Shown: positions 50,063-58,890 of the stretch, piece by piece
How positions within the stretch are numbered: the first letter of the stretch is position 1
How the letters are laid out: each line of letters starts with the position of its first letter
Assembly: GCF_009649075.1 (NCBI RefSeq)
Contig: NZ_CP045737.1
Span: forward strand, 2,914,001-2,978,000
Direction: 5' to 3'
Source of the DNA: Aeromicrobium yanjiei
GTDB lineage: Bacteria; Actinomycetota; Actinomycetes; Propionibacteriales; Nocardioidaceae
DNA: 64,000 nt
The notes under the pieces: generated by a model
Databases searched by the model: none
Told to the model about the DNA's origin: nothing
The model's input: the letters and a program-made list of their open reading frames with translations, nothing else
Translations under genes and position numbers: made by a program

Positions 50063-51946
50063 ATGACCCGCGTCGACGAGTTCGACAACTTCTACTCCTC
50101 GACCTTCGCCGAGGCCGTCCAGGTGACGTACGCCGTCAGCGGCGACCGGCAGGTCGCCTACGAGGCGACCGTCGACGCCTATCGACGGGCCTGGCGCGAC
50201 TGGTCCAAGATCCGCGACCGCAACCCCATCTCGTACGTCCGCAACGAGGCCTGGAAGCTCACCGCACTCAGCCGCGGCACGCACCCCCTGCGCAAGCGCA
50301 ACGAGGACGACAGCGACACCGAGCTGCTGACCGCGCTGCACGGCCTCGCGGTCGACGACCGGCGACTGATCGTCCTCATGACGCTCGGCAACACCGATCT
50401 GGAGGAGGCGTCCAGCGAGGTCGGCCTCCCGGCGGAGGAGGGCATCGAGAACGTCACGACCGCGCTCTCCGCGCTCGAGACGTCCCTCGGCGAGGGCATC
50501 GACGCGATCGAGCGCCGCATGCACGGCTTGTCGGCCGTGACCGACTCCCTGCCCGTCCCCTCCCCCGCGGACGTCCGCACTGCGGCCCGGCGCGGGCTGC
50601 GCCGCAACACGATCATGCTCGTCGCCGCGGCGATCGCGCTCATCGTGGGCAGCGGCTTCGTCGCGACCGAGGGCGACGCCCTCGCGACGAGCTCGGACCT
50701 GCCGACCCGGCAGAAGTTCGGCGACGAGACCCCCGACGTCAAGCTCGACGCGCGCCAGGTCAGCGCCGACAACCTGCTGTCCGCCAAGCAGGTCAGCGCA
50801 CTGGACCCCGCGCGCACCTGGAAGGTCACGAGCACTGACGAGGACGTCACCAACACGACGCCCTATGCGACCTGCCCGACCAAGCGCTTCGCAGATCCCG
50901 ACCCCGTCAAGGTCTTCGTCCGGACGTTCGACGCCGCGGGGCCCACCAACGAGCGCGTCGCGCAGTCGATCGAGGTCTCCAAGAGCGATGCGGTGGCCAC
51001 CCAGTCCTACGAGCGGCTCGTGCAGTGGTACTCCGACTGCGAGCACCCCCGTGTCGAGCTGGTCGCGGCTTACACCGTCAAGCGGCCGTTCGGCGACTTC
51101 AAGATCCTCAAGCTGCGCTCCCACCGCCAGCCCGAGCGGACGTTCACGGTCGGCTTCAGCCACTCCGGCACCATCACGAGCACCCTGGTGCACGAGGTCG
51201 ACGGCGCCAGGGGCCCCAGCACGCAGGCCTTCGCCCGTACGCTCAACGAGTCGGTCGCCAAGGTCTGCAAGGACAGCGGTGGCAAGTGCTCGCGCACGAT
51301 CAAGGTCATGCGCACCGATCCCCCGCCCACGTCCGAGGCGCCGGCCTTCCTGGGCATCGTCGACCTGCCGCCGATCGCCGACATCGACAAGGTCTGGGCC
51401 GCTGCCCGGGTCGATGCGCGCAACAACCCCGCCGCCACCTTGTGCGACAGGGCGGACTTCACCAACAAGTCGGTCTCGTCGGTCGGCTCGCGGATCTACG
51501 TGCTCTACCAGGCCAAGGACCTGCCCCGGGAGTTCGGCGTGGCCGAGACCGTGGCCCGGTTCCGGTCGACCAAGAAGGCTCGCGCGTTCGTCGACACGGT
51601 CGAGCGGCGGATCAGGACCTGCGACGACAAGATCCCGTCCGCCCGCATCGACCAGACCTCGACGATCAAGGGTCCGGGCTTCACAGGCCGGATCTGGCGA
51701 GTCGGCTTCGACATCTCCGACAAGAGCAAGAAGCGCGTCTACTACCGCACCGCGATCATCCGCCGCGGTGACGACGTGGCCCAGGTGACCTTCACCCCGG
51801 CCGGCAAGTACGACATCTCCCAGCGCCAGTTCGTCAAGATCGCGACCCGCGCCGGCACCCGTCTCCAGTACGCCGAGGAGCCGGCCCCCAAGACCACCCC
51901 CACCCCCAAGACCACCCCGACCCCCACCACCAAGCCGAAGAGCTGA
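50063..51946 (+). CDS. Membrane-anchored protein with N-terminal sigma-70-like domain
   Basis: A 627-residue protein. Residues 1-145 follow SigE-family sigma factors: DEFDNFYSSTFAEAVQVTYAVSGDRQVAYE (region 2-like) and a region 4-like helix set. A membrane helix follows (about 183-201), then a long extracytoplasmic region with several cysteines and two similar halves that resemble PknH-like sensor domains, and a PKTTPTP tail. GAGGAGG precedes the ATG at 50063. It is divergent from DUF6350. Whether it still binds RNA polymerase is unknown. Confidence 0.78.
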   Translation: MTRVDEFDNFYSSTFAEAVQVTYAVSGDRQVAYEATVDAYRRAWRDWSKIRDRNPISYVRNEAWKLTALSRGTHPLRKRNEDDSDTELLTALHGLAVDDRRLIVLMTLGNTDLEEASSEVGLPAEEGIENVTTALSALETSLGEGIDAIERRMHGLSAVTDSLPVPSPADVRTAARRGLRRNTIMLVAAAIALIVGSGFVATEGDALATSSDLPTRQKFGDETPDVKLDARQVSADNLLSAKQVSALDPARTWKVTSTDEDVTNTTPYATCPTKRFADPDPVKVFVRTFDAAGPTNERVAQSIEVSKSDAVATQSYERLVQWYSDCEHPRVELVAAYTVKRPFGDFKILKLRSHRQPERTFTVGFSHSGTITSTLVHEVDGARGPSTQAFARTLNESVAKVCKDSGGKCSRTIKVMRTDPPPTSEAPAFLGIVDLPPIADIDKVWAAARVDARNNPAATLCDRADFTNKSVSSVGSRIYVLYQAKDLPREFGVAETVARFRSTKKARAFVDTVERRIRTCDDKIPSARIDQTSTIKGPGFTGRIWRVGFDISDKSKKRVYYRTAIIRRGDDVAQVTFTPAGKYDISQRQFVKIATRAGTRLQYAEEPAPKTTPTPKTTPTPTTKPKS

Positions 51947-51984
51947 CCGGGCCCCCAGCCCCAAGCCGCCCCGACCACATACGA

Positions 51985-52022
51985 ACAAGACCCCCGGCGC
52001 CGCAAGGCGCCGGGGGTCTTGT
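51985..52022. terminator. Bidirectional intrinsic terminator
   Basis: A perfect 17-bp stem: ACAAGACCCCCGGCGCC, GCAA loop, then its complement. AAGA/TCTT ends give short A and T runs in both directions. It lies between the sigma-like membrane protein gene and sucD, which converge. Confidence 0.93.
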
Positions 52023-52052
52023 GTTCGGGAGTCGAAACCCGTCAGAGGGTCC

Positions 52053-52949
52053 TTACAGACCCTTGAGGATCTCCCGCATGAGGTCGGCGGTCTCGGACGG
52101 CGTCTTGCCGACCTTGACGCCCGCTGCCTCGAGGGCTTCCTTCTTGCCCTGCGCGGTGCCCGCACCGTCGGAGACGATGGCGCCGGCGTGGCCCATCGTC
52201 TTGCCCTCGGGAGCGGTGAAGCCGGCCACGTAGCCGACGACCGGCTTGGTGACGTGGGCCTTGATGTAGGCCGCAGCCTTCTCCTCGGCGTCTCCACCGA
52301 TCTCGCCGATCATCACGATCGCCTTGGTCTCGGGGTCCGCCTCGAACGCCTCGAGGGCGTCGATGTGCGTCGTGCCGATGATCGGGTCGCCGCCGATGCC
52401 GATGGCGGTCGAGAAGCCGAAGTCGCGCAGCTCGAACATCATCTGGTAGGTCAGCGTGCCCGACTTGGAGACGAGACCGATCGGGCCCTTGCCGGCGATG
52501 TTCGCCGGCGTGATGCCCGCGAGCGCCTCGCCCGGCGTGATGATGCCGGGGCAGTTGGGGCCGATGATGCGCGTCTTCTTGCCCTGGGCGTACGCCCAGA
52601 ACTCGGCGCTGTCCTGGACCGGCACGCCCTCGGTGATGATGACGAGCAGGCCGATCTCGGCGTCGATGGCCTCGATGACGGCATCCTTCGTGAACGCCGG
52701 CGGGACGAAGGCGACCGACACGTCGGCGCCCGTCTTCTCGATGGCCTCGGCGACCGAGCCGAACACGGGGAGCTCGACGGTGTTGCCGTCGGCGTCCTTG
52801 TGCTCGACCGTGGTGCCGGCCTTGCGTGCGTTGACGCCGCCGACGACCTGCGTGCCGGCGGCCAGCATGCGGGCGGTGTGCTTGGAGCCCTCACCGCCGG
52901 TGATGCCCTGGACGATGACCTTGGAGTCCTTGGTCAGAAAAATAGCCAT
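52053..52949 (-). CDS. sucD: Succinyl-CoA synthetase alpha subunit
   Basis: A 298-residue CoA-binding subunit that carries the phosphohistidine intermediate. The CoA site [31 protein letters not shown] and the active-site histidine in MGHAGAIVS are present. It follows sucC by 9 bp. It catalyses substrate-level phosphorylation in the TCA cycle and receives succinyl-CoA from MutAB. Confidence 0.97.
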   Translation of the reverse strand: MAIFLTKDSKVIVQGITGGEGSKHTARMLAAGTQVVGGVNARKAGTTVEHKDADGNTVELPVFGSVAEAIEKTGADVSVAFVPPAFTKDAVIEAIDAEIGLLVIITEGVPVQDSAEFWAYAQGKKTRIIGPNCPGIITPGEALAGITPANIAGKGPIGLVSKSGTLTYQMMFELRDFGFSTAIGIGGDPIIGTTHIDALEAFEADPETKAIVMIGEIGGDAEEKAAAYIKAHVTKPVVGYVAGFTAPEGKTMGHAGAIVSDGAGTAQGKKEALEAAGVKVGKTPSETADLMREILKGL

Positions 52950-52958
52950 GTCTGCCCC

Positions 52959-54125
52959 TTAGCCGTTCGCCAGTTCGGCGGCCTTGTCGGCCGCGCCGTC
53001 CATCGTGTCCACCTGGGTGACGAGCGGGTGGTTGAGCTCGTTGAGGATCGCACGACCCTCCTCGACGTTGTTGCCGTCGAGACGGACGACCAGCGGCTTG
53101 GAGGCCTCGTCACCGAGGAGCTCGAGAGCGCCCTTGATGCCGTTGGCGACCGCGTCGCACGACGTGATGCCGCCGAAGACGTTGACGAACACGCTCTTGA
53201 CCTGCGGATCGTTCAAGATGACGTCCAGGCCGTTGGCCATGACCTCGGCCGACGCGCCTCCGCCGATGTCGAGGAAGTTGGCGGGCTTGACGTTGCCGTG
53301 CTTCTCACCGGCGTACGCGACGACGTCGAGGGTGCTCATGACGAGTCCCGCGCCGTTGCCGATGATGCCGACCTCACCGTCGAGCTTGACGTAGTTCAGG
53401 CCCTTGGCCTTCGCCTTCGCCTCGAGCGGGTCAGCCTCTTCGTGGATGACGAACTCTTCGTGCTCGGGGTGACGCACCTCGGAGGCGTTCTCGTCCAGGG
53501 AGACCTTGCCGTCGAGCGCCTCGAGCTTGTCGCCCTCGAGGCGAGCCAGCGGGTTGACCTCGACGAGCGTGGCGTCCTCCTCGACGAAGACCTTCCACAG
53601 CGACTGGACCATGGCCACGGCCTGGTCGGCGAGCTCGGCCGGGAACTTGGCCTCCTCGACGATCGCGCGGGCCTTGGCCTCGTCGACACCGGTGCCGGCG
53701 TCGATCGGGATCTGGCGCACGGCCTCGGGGTTGGTCTTGGCGACCTCCTCGATCTCCACACCACCCTCGACGCTGGCGATGCAGAGGTAGCTGCGGTTCG
53801 AGCGGTCCAGCAGGAAGGAGAAGTAGTACTCCTCGACCGGCGGGGTCGCGGGCGTGACGAGCACACGGTTGACCGTGAGGCCCTTGATCTCCATGCCCAA
53901 GATGTTGGAGGCGTGCTCGAAGGCGTCCTCGGGGGTCTTGGCGATCTTGACGCCGCCGGCCTTGCCGCGTCCGCCGGCCTTGACCTGCGCCTTGATGACG
54001 GTGACGCCACCGAGCTGCTCGGCGGCGGCCTTGGCTTCGTCGGCGGTCTGGACGACAACGCCGAGCGTCGTCGCGACCCCATGCTTGGCGAAGAGCTCCT
54101 TCGCCTGGTATTCCATCAAATCCAC
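52959..54125 (-). CDS. sucC: Succinyl-CoA synthetase beta subunit
   Basis: A 388-residue ATP-grasp subunit. [43 protein letters not shown], and [16 protein letters not shown] landmarks match SucC of normal length. It is the first gene of sucC-sucD. A TAGAGT hexamer about 77 bp upstream of the ATG is a possible -10. A small B12-domain-like gene lies directly upstream on the same strand. Confidence 0.97.
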   Translation of the reverse strand: MDLMEYQAKELFAKHGVATTLGVVVQTADEAKAAAEQLGGVTVIKAQVKAGGRGKAGGVKIAKTPEDAFEHASNILGMEIKGLTVNRVLVTPATPPVEEYYFSFLLDRSNRSYLCIASVEGGVEIEEVAKTNPEAVRQIPIDAGTGVDEAKARAIVEEAKFPAELADQAVAMVQSLWKVFVEEDATLVEVNPLARLEGDKLEALDGKVSLDENASEVRHPEHEEFVIHEEADPLEAKAKAKGLNYVKLDGEVGIIGNGAGLVMSTLDVVAYAGEKHGNVKPANFLDIGGGASAEVMANGLDVILNDPQVKSVFVNVFGGITSCDAVANGIKGALELLGDEASKPLVVRLDGNNVEEGRAILNELNHPLVTQVDTMDGAADKAAELANG

Positions 54126-54215
54126 GGTGGTGTCCGTCCTCAGTTGGAAGTTCCGCTGTGCTCACGGTCGGCCGGAGGCCGCCTCAAATGAGCCTTTGCG
54201 ACTCTAGCCGTTAAC

Positions 54216-54500
54216 TCAGCGTTCACGAGCGTTGGCTGCGTCACACCGCGGCGTACCCACCTGCGGCGCGTCGACACCCAGTTCGGCGCAGAGGGCCCGC
54301 AGGCGCTCGAGGTCGTCCTCGGCGCCGTCCGCGACGATGCGGCTCGCGTCCTCGGCGACCGCGGTGCGGACGAGCTGTTCGGCCGACTGCTCACCGCCGA
54401 CGAGCACCACCTCGTGCCCCTCGTCCCGCAGCCTGCGCGCGATCTCCCGCACGCGGGAGTCGGCACCGAACGCCCCCACCACGACCCGGTCCCTCACCAT
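54216..54500 (-). CDS. Small B12-binding-domain-like protein lacking the cobalamin ligand
   Basis: A 94-residue protein reading MVRDRVVVGAFGADSRVREIARRLRDEGHEVVLVGGEQSAEQLV..., which tracks the Rossmann-like B12 domain at the end of methylmalonyl-CoA mutase. The DxHxxG ligand motif is replaced by DSRVRE, so corrin binding is unlikely. It sits upstream of sucCD, whose substrate is the mutase product. It may be a vestigial or regulatory domain; the resemblance should be confirmed by profile search. Confidence 0.6.
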   Translation of the reverse strand: MVRDRVVVGAFGADSRVREIARRLRDEGHEVVLVGGEQSAEQLVRTAVAEDASRIVADGAEDDLERLRALCAELGVDAPQVGTPRCDAANARER

Positions 54501-54661
54501 GGCCCCGATGCTCCCACAGCGGTGAGTGCTGTCACAGTTTCGGGCGGCTCTGCGCGGGAAACGCGCGCCAAGGCCAAGACTTGTACATATACGGTTTCCC
54601 CCGCACCCAGCCGTCGGCTAGGCTCCACGAGTTCCCGTTTCCACCCCCGGAGGTTTTCTGC

Positions 54662-55453
54662 GTGTCTTCGTCTGCGCCTAAACGCCGACTTGACGTTCGA
54701 CACGAGACCCCTACCCGCGTGGCAGGCAAGCGTGCCGCCGAACGTCGCAGGACCCGCAAGCGCTTCACCCCCACTCCAGCCATGGCCGGTGCCTTCGCAC
54801 TCGTCCTGGCTGCTTTTGGTTCTGCCGTCGTCAGCGACAACACGGACGCCAACTCGCTGCGGGCCGACAAGTACCAGACCATCTCGCAGAGCTACACAGG
54901 TCCGGACGAGGCTGCGGGCGGCGACGTCGACATCAGCCGCGACTTCAACCGCACGACACAGCTGCGCCAGACCAAGGCCCAGGCCGGTCAGACCCAGCGC
55001 GCCCAGCAGGAGCTGGTCAAGGCCGTCGGCAAGGAAGCGACCAAGCAGCGCCTCAACCAGTGGGTCATCCCGGTCACGGGCTACCACCTGACGGCGCGAT
55101 TCGGCCAGCGCAGCGGCCTGTGGTCGACGACCCACACGGGCCTGGACTTCGCCGGTCCCGCCGGCACCACGATCGTCTCGATCGCCGCCGGCACCGTGAA
55201 GTCCACCGGCTACGAGGGCGCCTACGGCAACCGCACCGTCATCACCCTCAATGACGGCACCGAGGTCTGGTACTGCCACCAGAGCAAGATCGCCGTCTCA
55301 CCGGGCGACCAGGTCGGACCCGGCGACGTGATCGGCTACACCGGCTCGACGGGCAACGTCACCGGTCCGCACCTGCACCTCGAGGTCCGCCCCGGCGGCG
55401 GCGGCCCGATCGACCCGTACGCGGCGCTGGTCGAGCACAAGGTCACCCCGTAA
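54662..55453 (+). CDS. Secreted M23 metallopeptidase (LytM-type)
   Basis: A 263-residue exported peptidoglycan hydrolase. A basic N-terminal stretch precedes a membrane segment (about 39-58), then a coiled helical linker rich in Gln/Lys, then the M23 domain with metal ligands in HTGLDF and HLHLE. GTG at 54662 has GGAGG 8 nt upstream. It cleaves peptide cross-links or acts as a scaffold. It converges on pcrA with a 15-bp gap. Confidence 0.92.
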   Translation: MSSSAPKRRLDVRHETPTRVAGKRAAERRRTRKRFTPTPAMAGAFALVLAAFGSAVVSDNTDANSLRADKYQTISQSYTGPDEAAGGDVDISRDFNRTTQLRQTKAQAGQTQRAQQELVKAVGKEATKQRLNQWVIPVTGYHLTARFGQRSGLWSTTHTGLDFAGPAGTTIVSIAAGTVKSTGYEGAYGNRTVITLNDGTEVWYCHQSKIAVSPGDQVGPGDVIGYTGSTGNVTGPHLHLEVRPGGGGPIDPYAALVEHKVTP

Positions 55454-55468
55454 CGCTGCCCGCCCGGG

Positions 55469-57826
55469 TCAGAGCTTCTCGACCGGCGCGTAGCGCAGGA
55501 GCAGGCGCTTGACACCCTGCGAGCCGAAGTCGACCGACGCCACGGACTTCTCGGCCTGACCCTCCACCGTGATCACGGTGCCGAGTCCGAAGCTGTCGTG
55601 GCTGACCCGGTCGCCCGGTGCCAGCGACACGATCTCACGGTCGCCCTTCTTGCGGGCCCGCGCCGCGACGTTGGACGTGCGGAACGACGACTGCGCGGTC
55701 GCGGACGGCTGGCTCGGCGTCCACTGGGTCGGCGGCGAGGCGAGGCGGCGCCACTGCACCAGCGACTCCGGCAGCTCGTCGAGGAAGCGCGACGCCGGGT
55801 TGTACGCGGGAGCGCCCCACGCCGAGCGGGTCGTCGCCCGGGTGACGTACAGGCGCGTACGGGCCCGGGTGATGCCGACGTACGCGAGCCGCCGCTCCTC
55901 CTCGAGCTCCTTGTTGTCGGCCATCGAGCGCATGTGCGGGAACACCCCGTCCTCGAGGCCGGTGAGGAACACGACCGGGAACTCCAGGCCCTTGGCGGTG
56001 TGCAACGTCATCAAGGTGACGACACCGTCACCCTCGTCGGGGATCTGGTCGGCGTCGGCCACGAGCGCGACCTGCTCGAGGAAGGCCGCGAGCGACCCCT
56101 CCCCCAGGCTCGGCTCGTCGGGGATCGCCTCGACCGCGGCCGGACGCTCCTCGGCCGGCTGATCGTCGGTGTCGTCGTCGACGGTGCTCGCGCCGACCAC
56201 GAACTCGCGGGCGACCGCGACGAGCTCCGCGAGGTTCTCGACGCGGGTCTCGTCCTGCGGGTCCGAGCTCTGCTCCAACGAGCCGAGGTAGCCGCTGCGG
56301 GTCAGCGCGGCCTCGAGCACCGCGTCGGCCGGCGCTCCGGAGTCGGCCATCTCCATGAGCTCGCCCATGAAGGTCGTGAACGCCTGGATCGCGTTGAGGG
56401 AACGGGTGGCCAGGTCGGGTGCCTCGTCCGCGCGGGTCAGCGCCTCCCAGAAGCTGATGCCGTGCATCGTGGCGAGCCGCTGGATCGAGGCCTCGGCCCG
56501 ATCGCCGATGCCCCGCTTGGGCTCGTTGATGATGCGGCGCAGCGAGACGGTGTCGCGGGGGTTGACCAGCACCCGGACGTACGCGAGCGCGTCCTTGATC
56601 TCCTTGCGCTCGTAGAACCGCACACCCCCGACGACGCGATAGGGCAGGCCGACGCGGATGAACACCTCCTCGAACACCCGGCTCTGGGCGTTGGTGCGAT
56701 AGAAGATCGCGACGTCCTTGGCCGCGAACTCGCCGGAGTCGACGAGCTTGTCGACCTCATCGGCGATGAACTGTGCCTCGTCGCGCTCGTCGTCGCCCAC
56801 GTAGCCGACGATCTTCTCGCCGTCGCCCTCCGCGGACCACAGCTGCTTGTCCCTGCGGCCCTCGTTGCGGCTGATGACCGCATTGGCCGCCGACAGGATC
56901 GTCTGGGTCGAGCGGTAGTTCTGCTCGAGCAGGATCGTGGCGGCGTTGGGGAAGTCGTCCTCGAACTCCAGGATGTTGCGGATGTTGGCACCGCGGAACG
57001 CGTAGATCGACTGGTCGGAGTCGCCCACGACCAGCAGATCGGACTCCTCGTCCGTGAGCTCCTTGATCAGCGCGTACTGCGCGTGGTTGGTGTCCTGGTA
57101 CTCGTCCACCAGGATGTGGCGGAAGCGGCGGCGGTACGTCTCGCGGACGTCGGGCCAGGCCTGGAACAGGTGGACCGTGTTCATGATCAGGTCGTCGAAG
57201 TCCATCGCATTGGCGGACTGCAGGCGCCCCTGGTAGGCCTTGTAGGCCTCGGCGTAGATCTCCTCGGTGGGGTTGGTCGCCCGGCCGGCCGCCGACTCGT
57301 GGTCCACGAGCTCGTTCTTGAGGTTGGAGATCCAGTTGAGCACCGCGCGCGGGTTGACCTTCTTGGGGTCCAGGTCCATGTCGCGGCAGATCAGGGTCAT
57401 CAGCCGCCGCTGGTCGGCCGCGTCGTAGATCGTGAACGAGGACGTGAAGCCGAACTTGGTCGCCTCGCGGCGCAGGATGCGCACGCACGCGGAGTGGAAC
57501 GTCGAGACCCACATCATGCGGGCCCGCGGGCCGACGAGGTCCGCGACGCGCTCGCGCATCTCGGCGGCCGCCTTGTTGGTGAAGGTGATCGCGAGGATCG
57601 AGCCGGGGTGGGCTCCACGGGCCGCGATGAGCCAGGCGATCCGCCGGGTCAGCACGCGGGTCTTGCCCGATCCGGCGCCGGCCACCACGAGCAGCGGCCC
57701 ACCCGGATGGGACACCGCAGCCCGCTGCGCGTCGTTGAGGCCTTCCAGCAGGGTCTCGGAGCGGGGACGCCGCGCGTCGGCGGGCGTCAGGGAGGCGGCG
57801 GGTGGCACGGGGAACGGCAGCGTCAT
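55469..57826 (-). CDS. pcrA: ATP-dependent DNA helicase UvrD/PcrA
   Basis: A 785-residue superfamily 1 helicase for repair and plasmid/replication functions. Motif I is VVAGAGSGKT, Ia ILAITFTNKAAAEM, II VDEYQDTNHAQY, III GDSDQSIYAFRGA, IV QNYRST, V HTAKGLEFPVVFLTG and VI VGITRART. The C-terminal 100 residues include the basic linker and Tudor-like domain (PGDRVSHDSFGLGTV). The ATG at 57826 has GGAAGG upstream; the longer frame shadows the divergent GNAT gene. Confidence 0.96.
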   Translation of the reverse strand: MTLPFPVPPAASLTPADARRPRSETLLEGLNDAQRAAVSHPGGPLLVVAGAGSGKTRVLTRRIAWLIAARGAHPGSILAITFTNKAAAEMRERVADLVGPRARMMWVSTFHSACVRILRREATKFGFTSSFTIYDAADQRRLMTLICRDMDLDPKKVNPRAVLNWISNLKNELVDHESAAGRATNPTEEIYAEAYKAYQGRLQSANAMDFDDLIMNTVHLFQAWPDVRETYRRRFRHILVDEYQDTNHAQYALIKELTDEESDLLVVGDSDQSIYAFRGANIRNILEFEDDFPNAATILLEQNYRSTQTILSAANAVISRNEGRRDKQLWSAEGDGEKIVGYVGDDERDEAQFIADEVDKLVDSGEFAAKDVAIFYRTNAQSRVFEEVFIRVGLPYRVVGGVRFYERKEIKDALAYVRVLVNPRDTVSLRRIINEPKRGIGDRAEASIQRLATMHGISFWEALTRADEAPDLATRSLNAIQAFTTFMGELMEMADSGAPADAVLEAALTRSGYLGSLEQSSDPQDETRVENLAELVAVAREFVVGASTVDDDTDDQPAEERPAAVEAIPDEPSLGEGSLAAFLEQVALVADADQIPDEGDGVVTLMTLHTAKGLEFPVVFLTGLEDGVFPHMRSMADNKELEEERRLAYVGITRARTRLYVTRATTRSAWGAPAYNPASRFLDELPESLVQWRRLASPPTQWTPSQPSATAQSSFRTSNVAARARKKGDREIVSLAPGDRVSHDSFGLGTVITVEGQAEKSVASVDFGSQGVKRLLLRYAPVEKL

Positions 57827-57883
57827 CGTGCCTTCCAGCCTAGTTGCCGCACCCGACATCGGGGGCGGGGGTTCCAGCGAACG

Positions 57884-57889
57884 TAGACT
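57884..57889 (+). promoter_or_regulatory. Predicted -10 element, leaderless promoter
   Basis: TAGACT, 7 nt before the ATG at 57897. Confidence 0.55.
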
Positions 57890-57896
57890 CCTGCCC

Positions 57897-58325
57897 ATGC
57901 ACCCCGCCCATGCCGTCCGGGAGGCCCGCGAGGGCGATCTCGATGCGCTGACCGACGTGTGGGAGCGAGCCGCCCGGTCGTCCCACGCCTTCATGGGCGA
58001 CGAGGAGATCGCGGGCATGCGGCCCTTCATCCGCGATGCGTACCTGCCCTCGATGGACGTCTGGCTGGTGGAGGACGGGAGCGCCGCGATCGCATTCGTC
58101 GGCGCCCGCGACTCCCACGTCGAGCTGCTCTACGTCGACCCGCCGTTCCACGGCCGCGGCCTCGGCACGTACCTGCTGGCCCGCGTGGGCGCCACCAGCG
58201 TCGAGGTCTACGAGGGCAACGACACGGGCCTCGGTTTCTACCGCTCGCAGGGATTCGTCGCGGTGCGGCGACGTGAACGCGACGCGGCGGGCCGGCCGTT
58301 CCCGATGGTGGTGCTGGAGCGATGA
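57897..58325 (+). CDS. GNAT family N-acetyltransferase
   Basis: A 142-residue acetyltransferase with the acetyl-CoA motif in YVDPPFHGRGLGTYLL (R/Q-x-x-G-x-G/A) and a GFYRSQGFVAVRRR end, similar to YjaB-type enzymes. It overlaps the GntR regulator by 4 bp (ATGA), so the two form a coupled pair. The substrate is unknown. Confidence 0.87.
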   Translation: MHPAHAVREAREGDLDALTDVWERAARSSHAFMGDEEIAGMRPFIRDAYLPSMDVWLVEDGSAAIAFVGARDSHVELLYVDPPFHGRGLGTYLLARVGATSVEVYEGNDTGLGFYRSQGFVAVRRRERDAAGRPFPMVVLER

Positions 58326-58681
58326 GCCTCGACGTCGCGATCGACCCGACCGCCCCCGACGCCCCGTTCGAGCAGCTGCGCCGTCAGGTCGCCGAGCAGG
58401 CGGCCGACGGCCGGCTGGCCGCAGGCCACCGGCTGCCGACGGTCCGTGGCCTCGCCGAGACCCTCGGCCTGGCGACCAACACGATCGCCAAGGCGTACCG
58501 CGCGCTCGAGGCCGACGGGATCATCGAGACGCACGGACGCGGCGGGACGTTCATCGCGGCCCGCCGCCTGGACGACGCCGAGTCCGACGCGGCCGCTCAG
58601 GCGTACGCCCGGCTGGCCCGCCGGCAGGGCCTCTCGCGGGACGAGGCGCTCCGCCTGGTCGAGCGGCACTGGACCGCCTGA
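58322..58681 (+). CDS. GntR-family regulator, YtrA type
   Basis: A 119-residue regulator with a GntR winged helix (about 15-80): APFEQLRRQVAEQAADGRLAAGHRLPTVRGLAETLG and NTIAKAYRALEADGIIETHGRGGTF. The short helical C-terminal part, without a large effector domain, is the YtrA pattern. YtrA-type proteins usually control ABC transporters; here the partner is a GNAT enzyme. Confidence 0.88.
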   Translation: MSLDVAIDPTAPDAPFEQLRRQVAEQAADGRLAAGHRLPTVRGLAETLGLATNTIAKAYRALEADGIIETHGRGGTFIAARRLDDAESDAAAQAYARLARRQGLSRDEALRLVERHWTA

Positions 58682-58710
58682 CGGGCGTACGGGCCATTGA
58701 TCGGACCGGA

Positions 58711-58716
58711 TATCCT
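58711..58716 (+). promoter_or_regulatory. Predicted -10 element, leaderless promoter
   Basis: TATCCT, 6 nt before the GTG at 58723. Confidence 0.6.
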
Positions 58717-58722
58717 CAGGAC

Positions 58723-58890
58723 GTGCCGTTCACCTTCGTCCTGTTCCTGCTCCTCGTCGCGGGCATCGTCCTCATCGGTCTGGCCCTCACCGGAGCCGGC
58801 AGCCGCGACCGGTCGCACGAGGCCCCGCCCCGCCTGCCCGGTCACGACGTGATCGAGAAGCGCAAGAAGCGCGAGAACCCCGAAGCCTAG
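58723..58890 (+). CDS. Single-helix small membrane protein
   Basis: A 55-residue protein: an N-terminal membrane helix (FTFVLFLLLVAGIVLIGLAL) followed by a charged cytosolic tail ending KRKKRENPEA. It starts at GTG with a leaderless -10 and no Shine-Dalgarno. Its stop ends at 58890, and the stop codon of convergent zwf begins at 58891, so the two genes abut without a gap. The function is unknown. Confidence 0.65.
   Translation: MPFTFVLFLLLVAGIVLIGLALTGAGSRDRSHEAPPRLPGHDVIEKRKKRENPEA

Noticed and set aside
54501..54661. c-di-AMP (ydaO-type) riboswitch before the M23 peptidase gene
   Set aside because: Such riboswitches often precede actinobacterial peptidase genes, but the 160-bp leader here is short and I could not find the conserved core.
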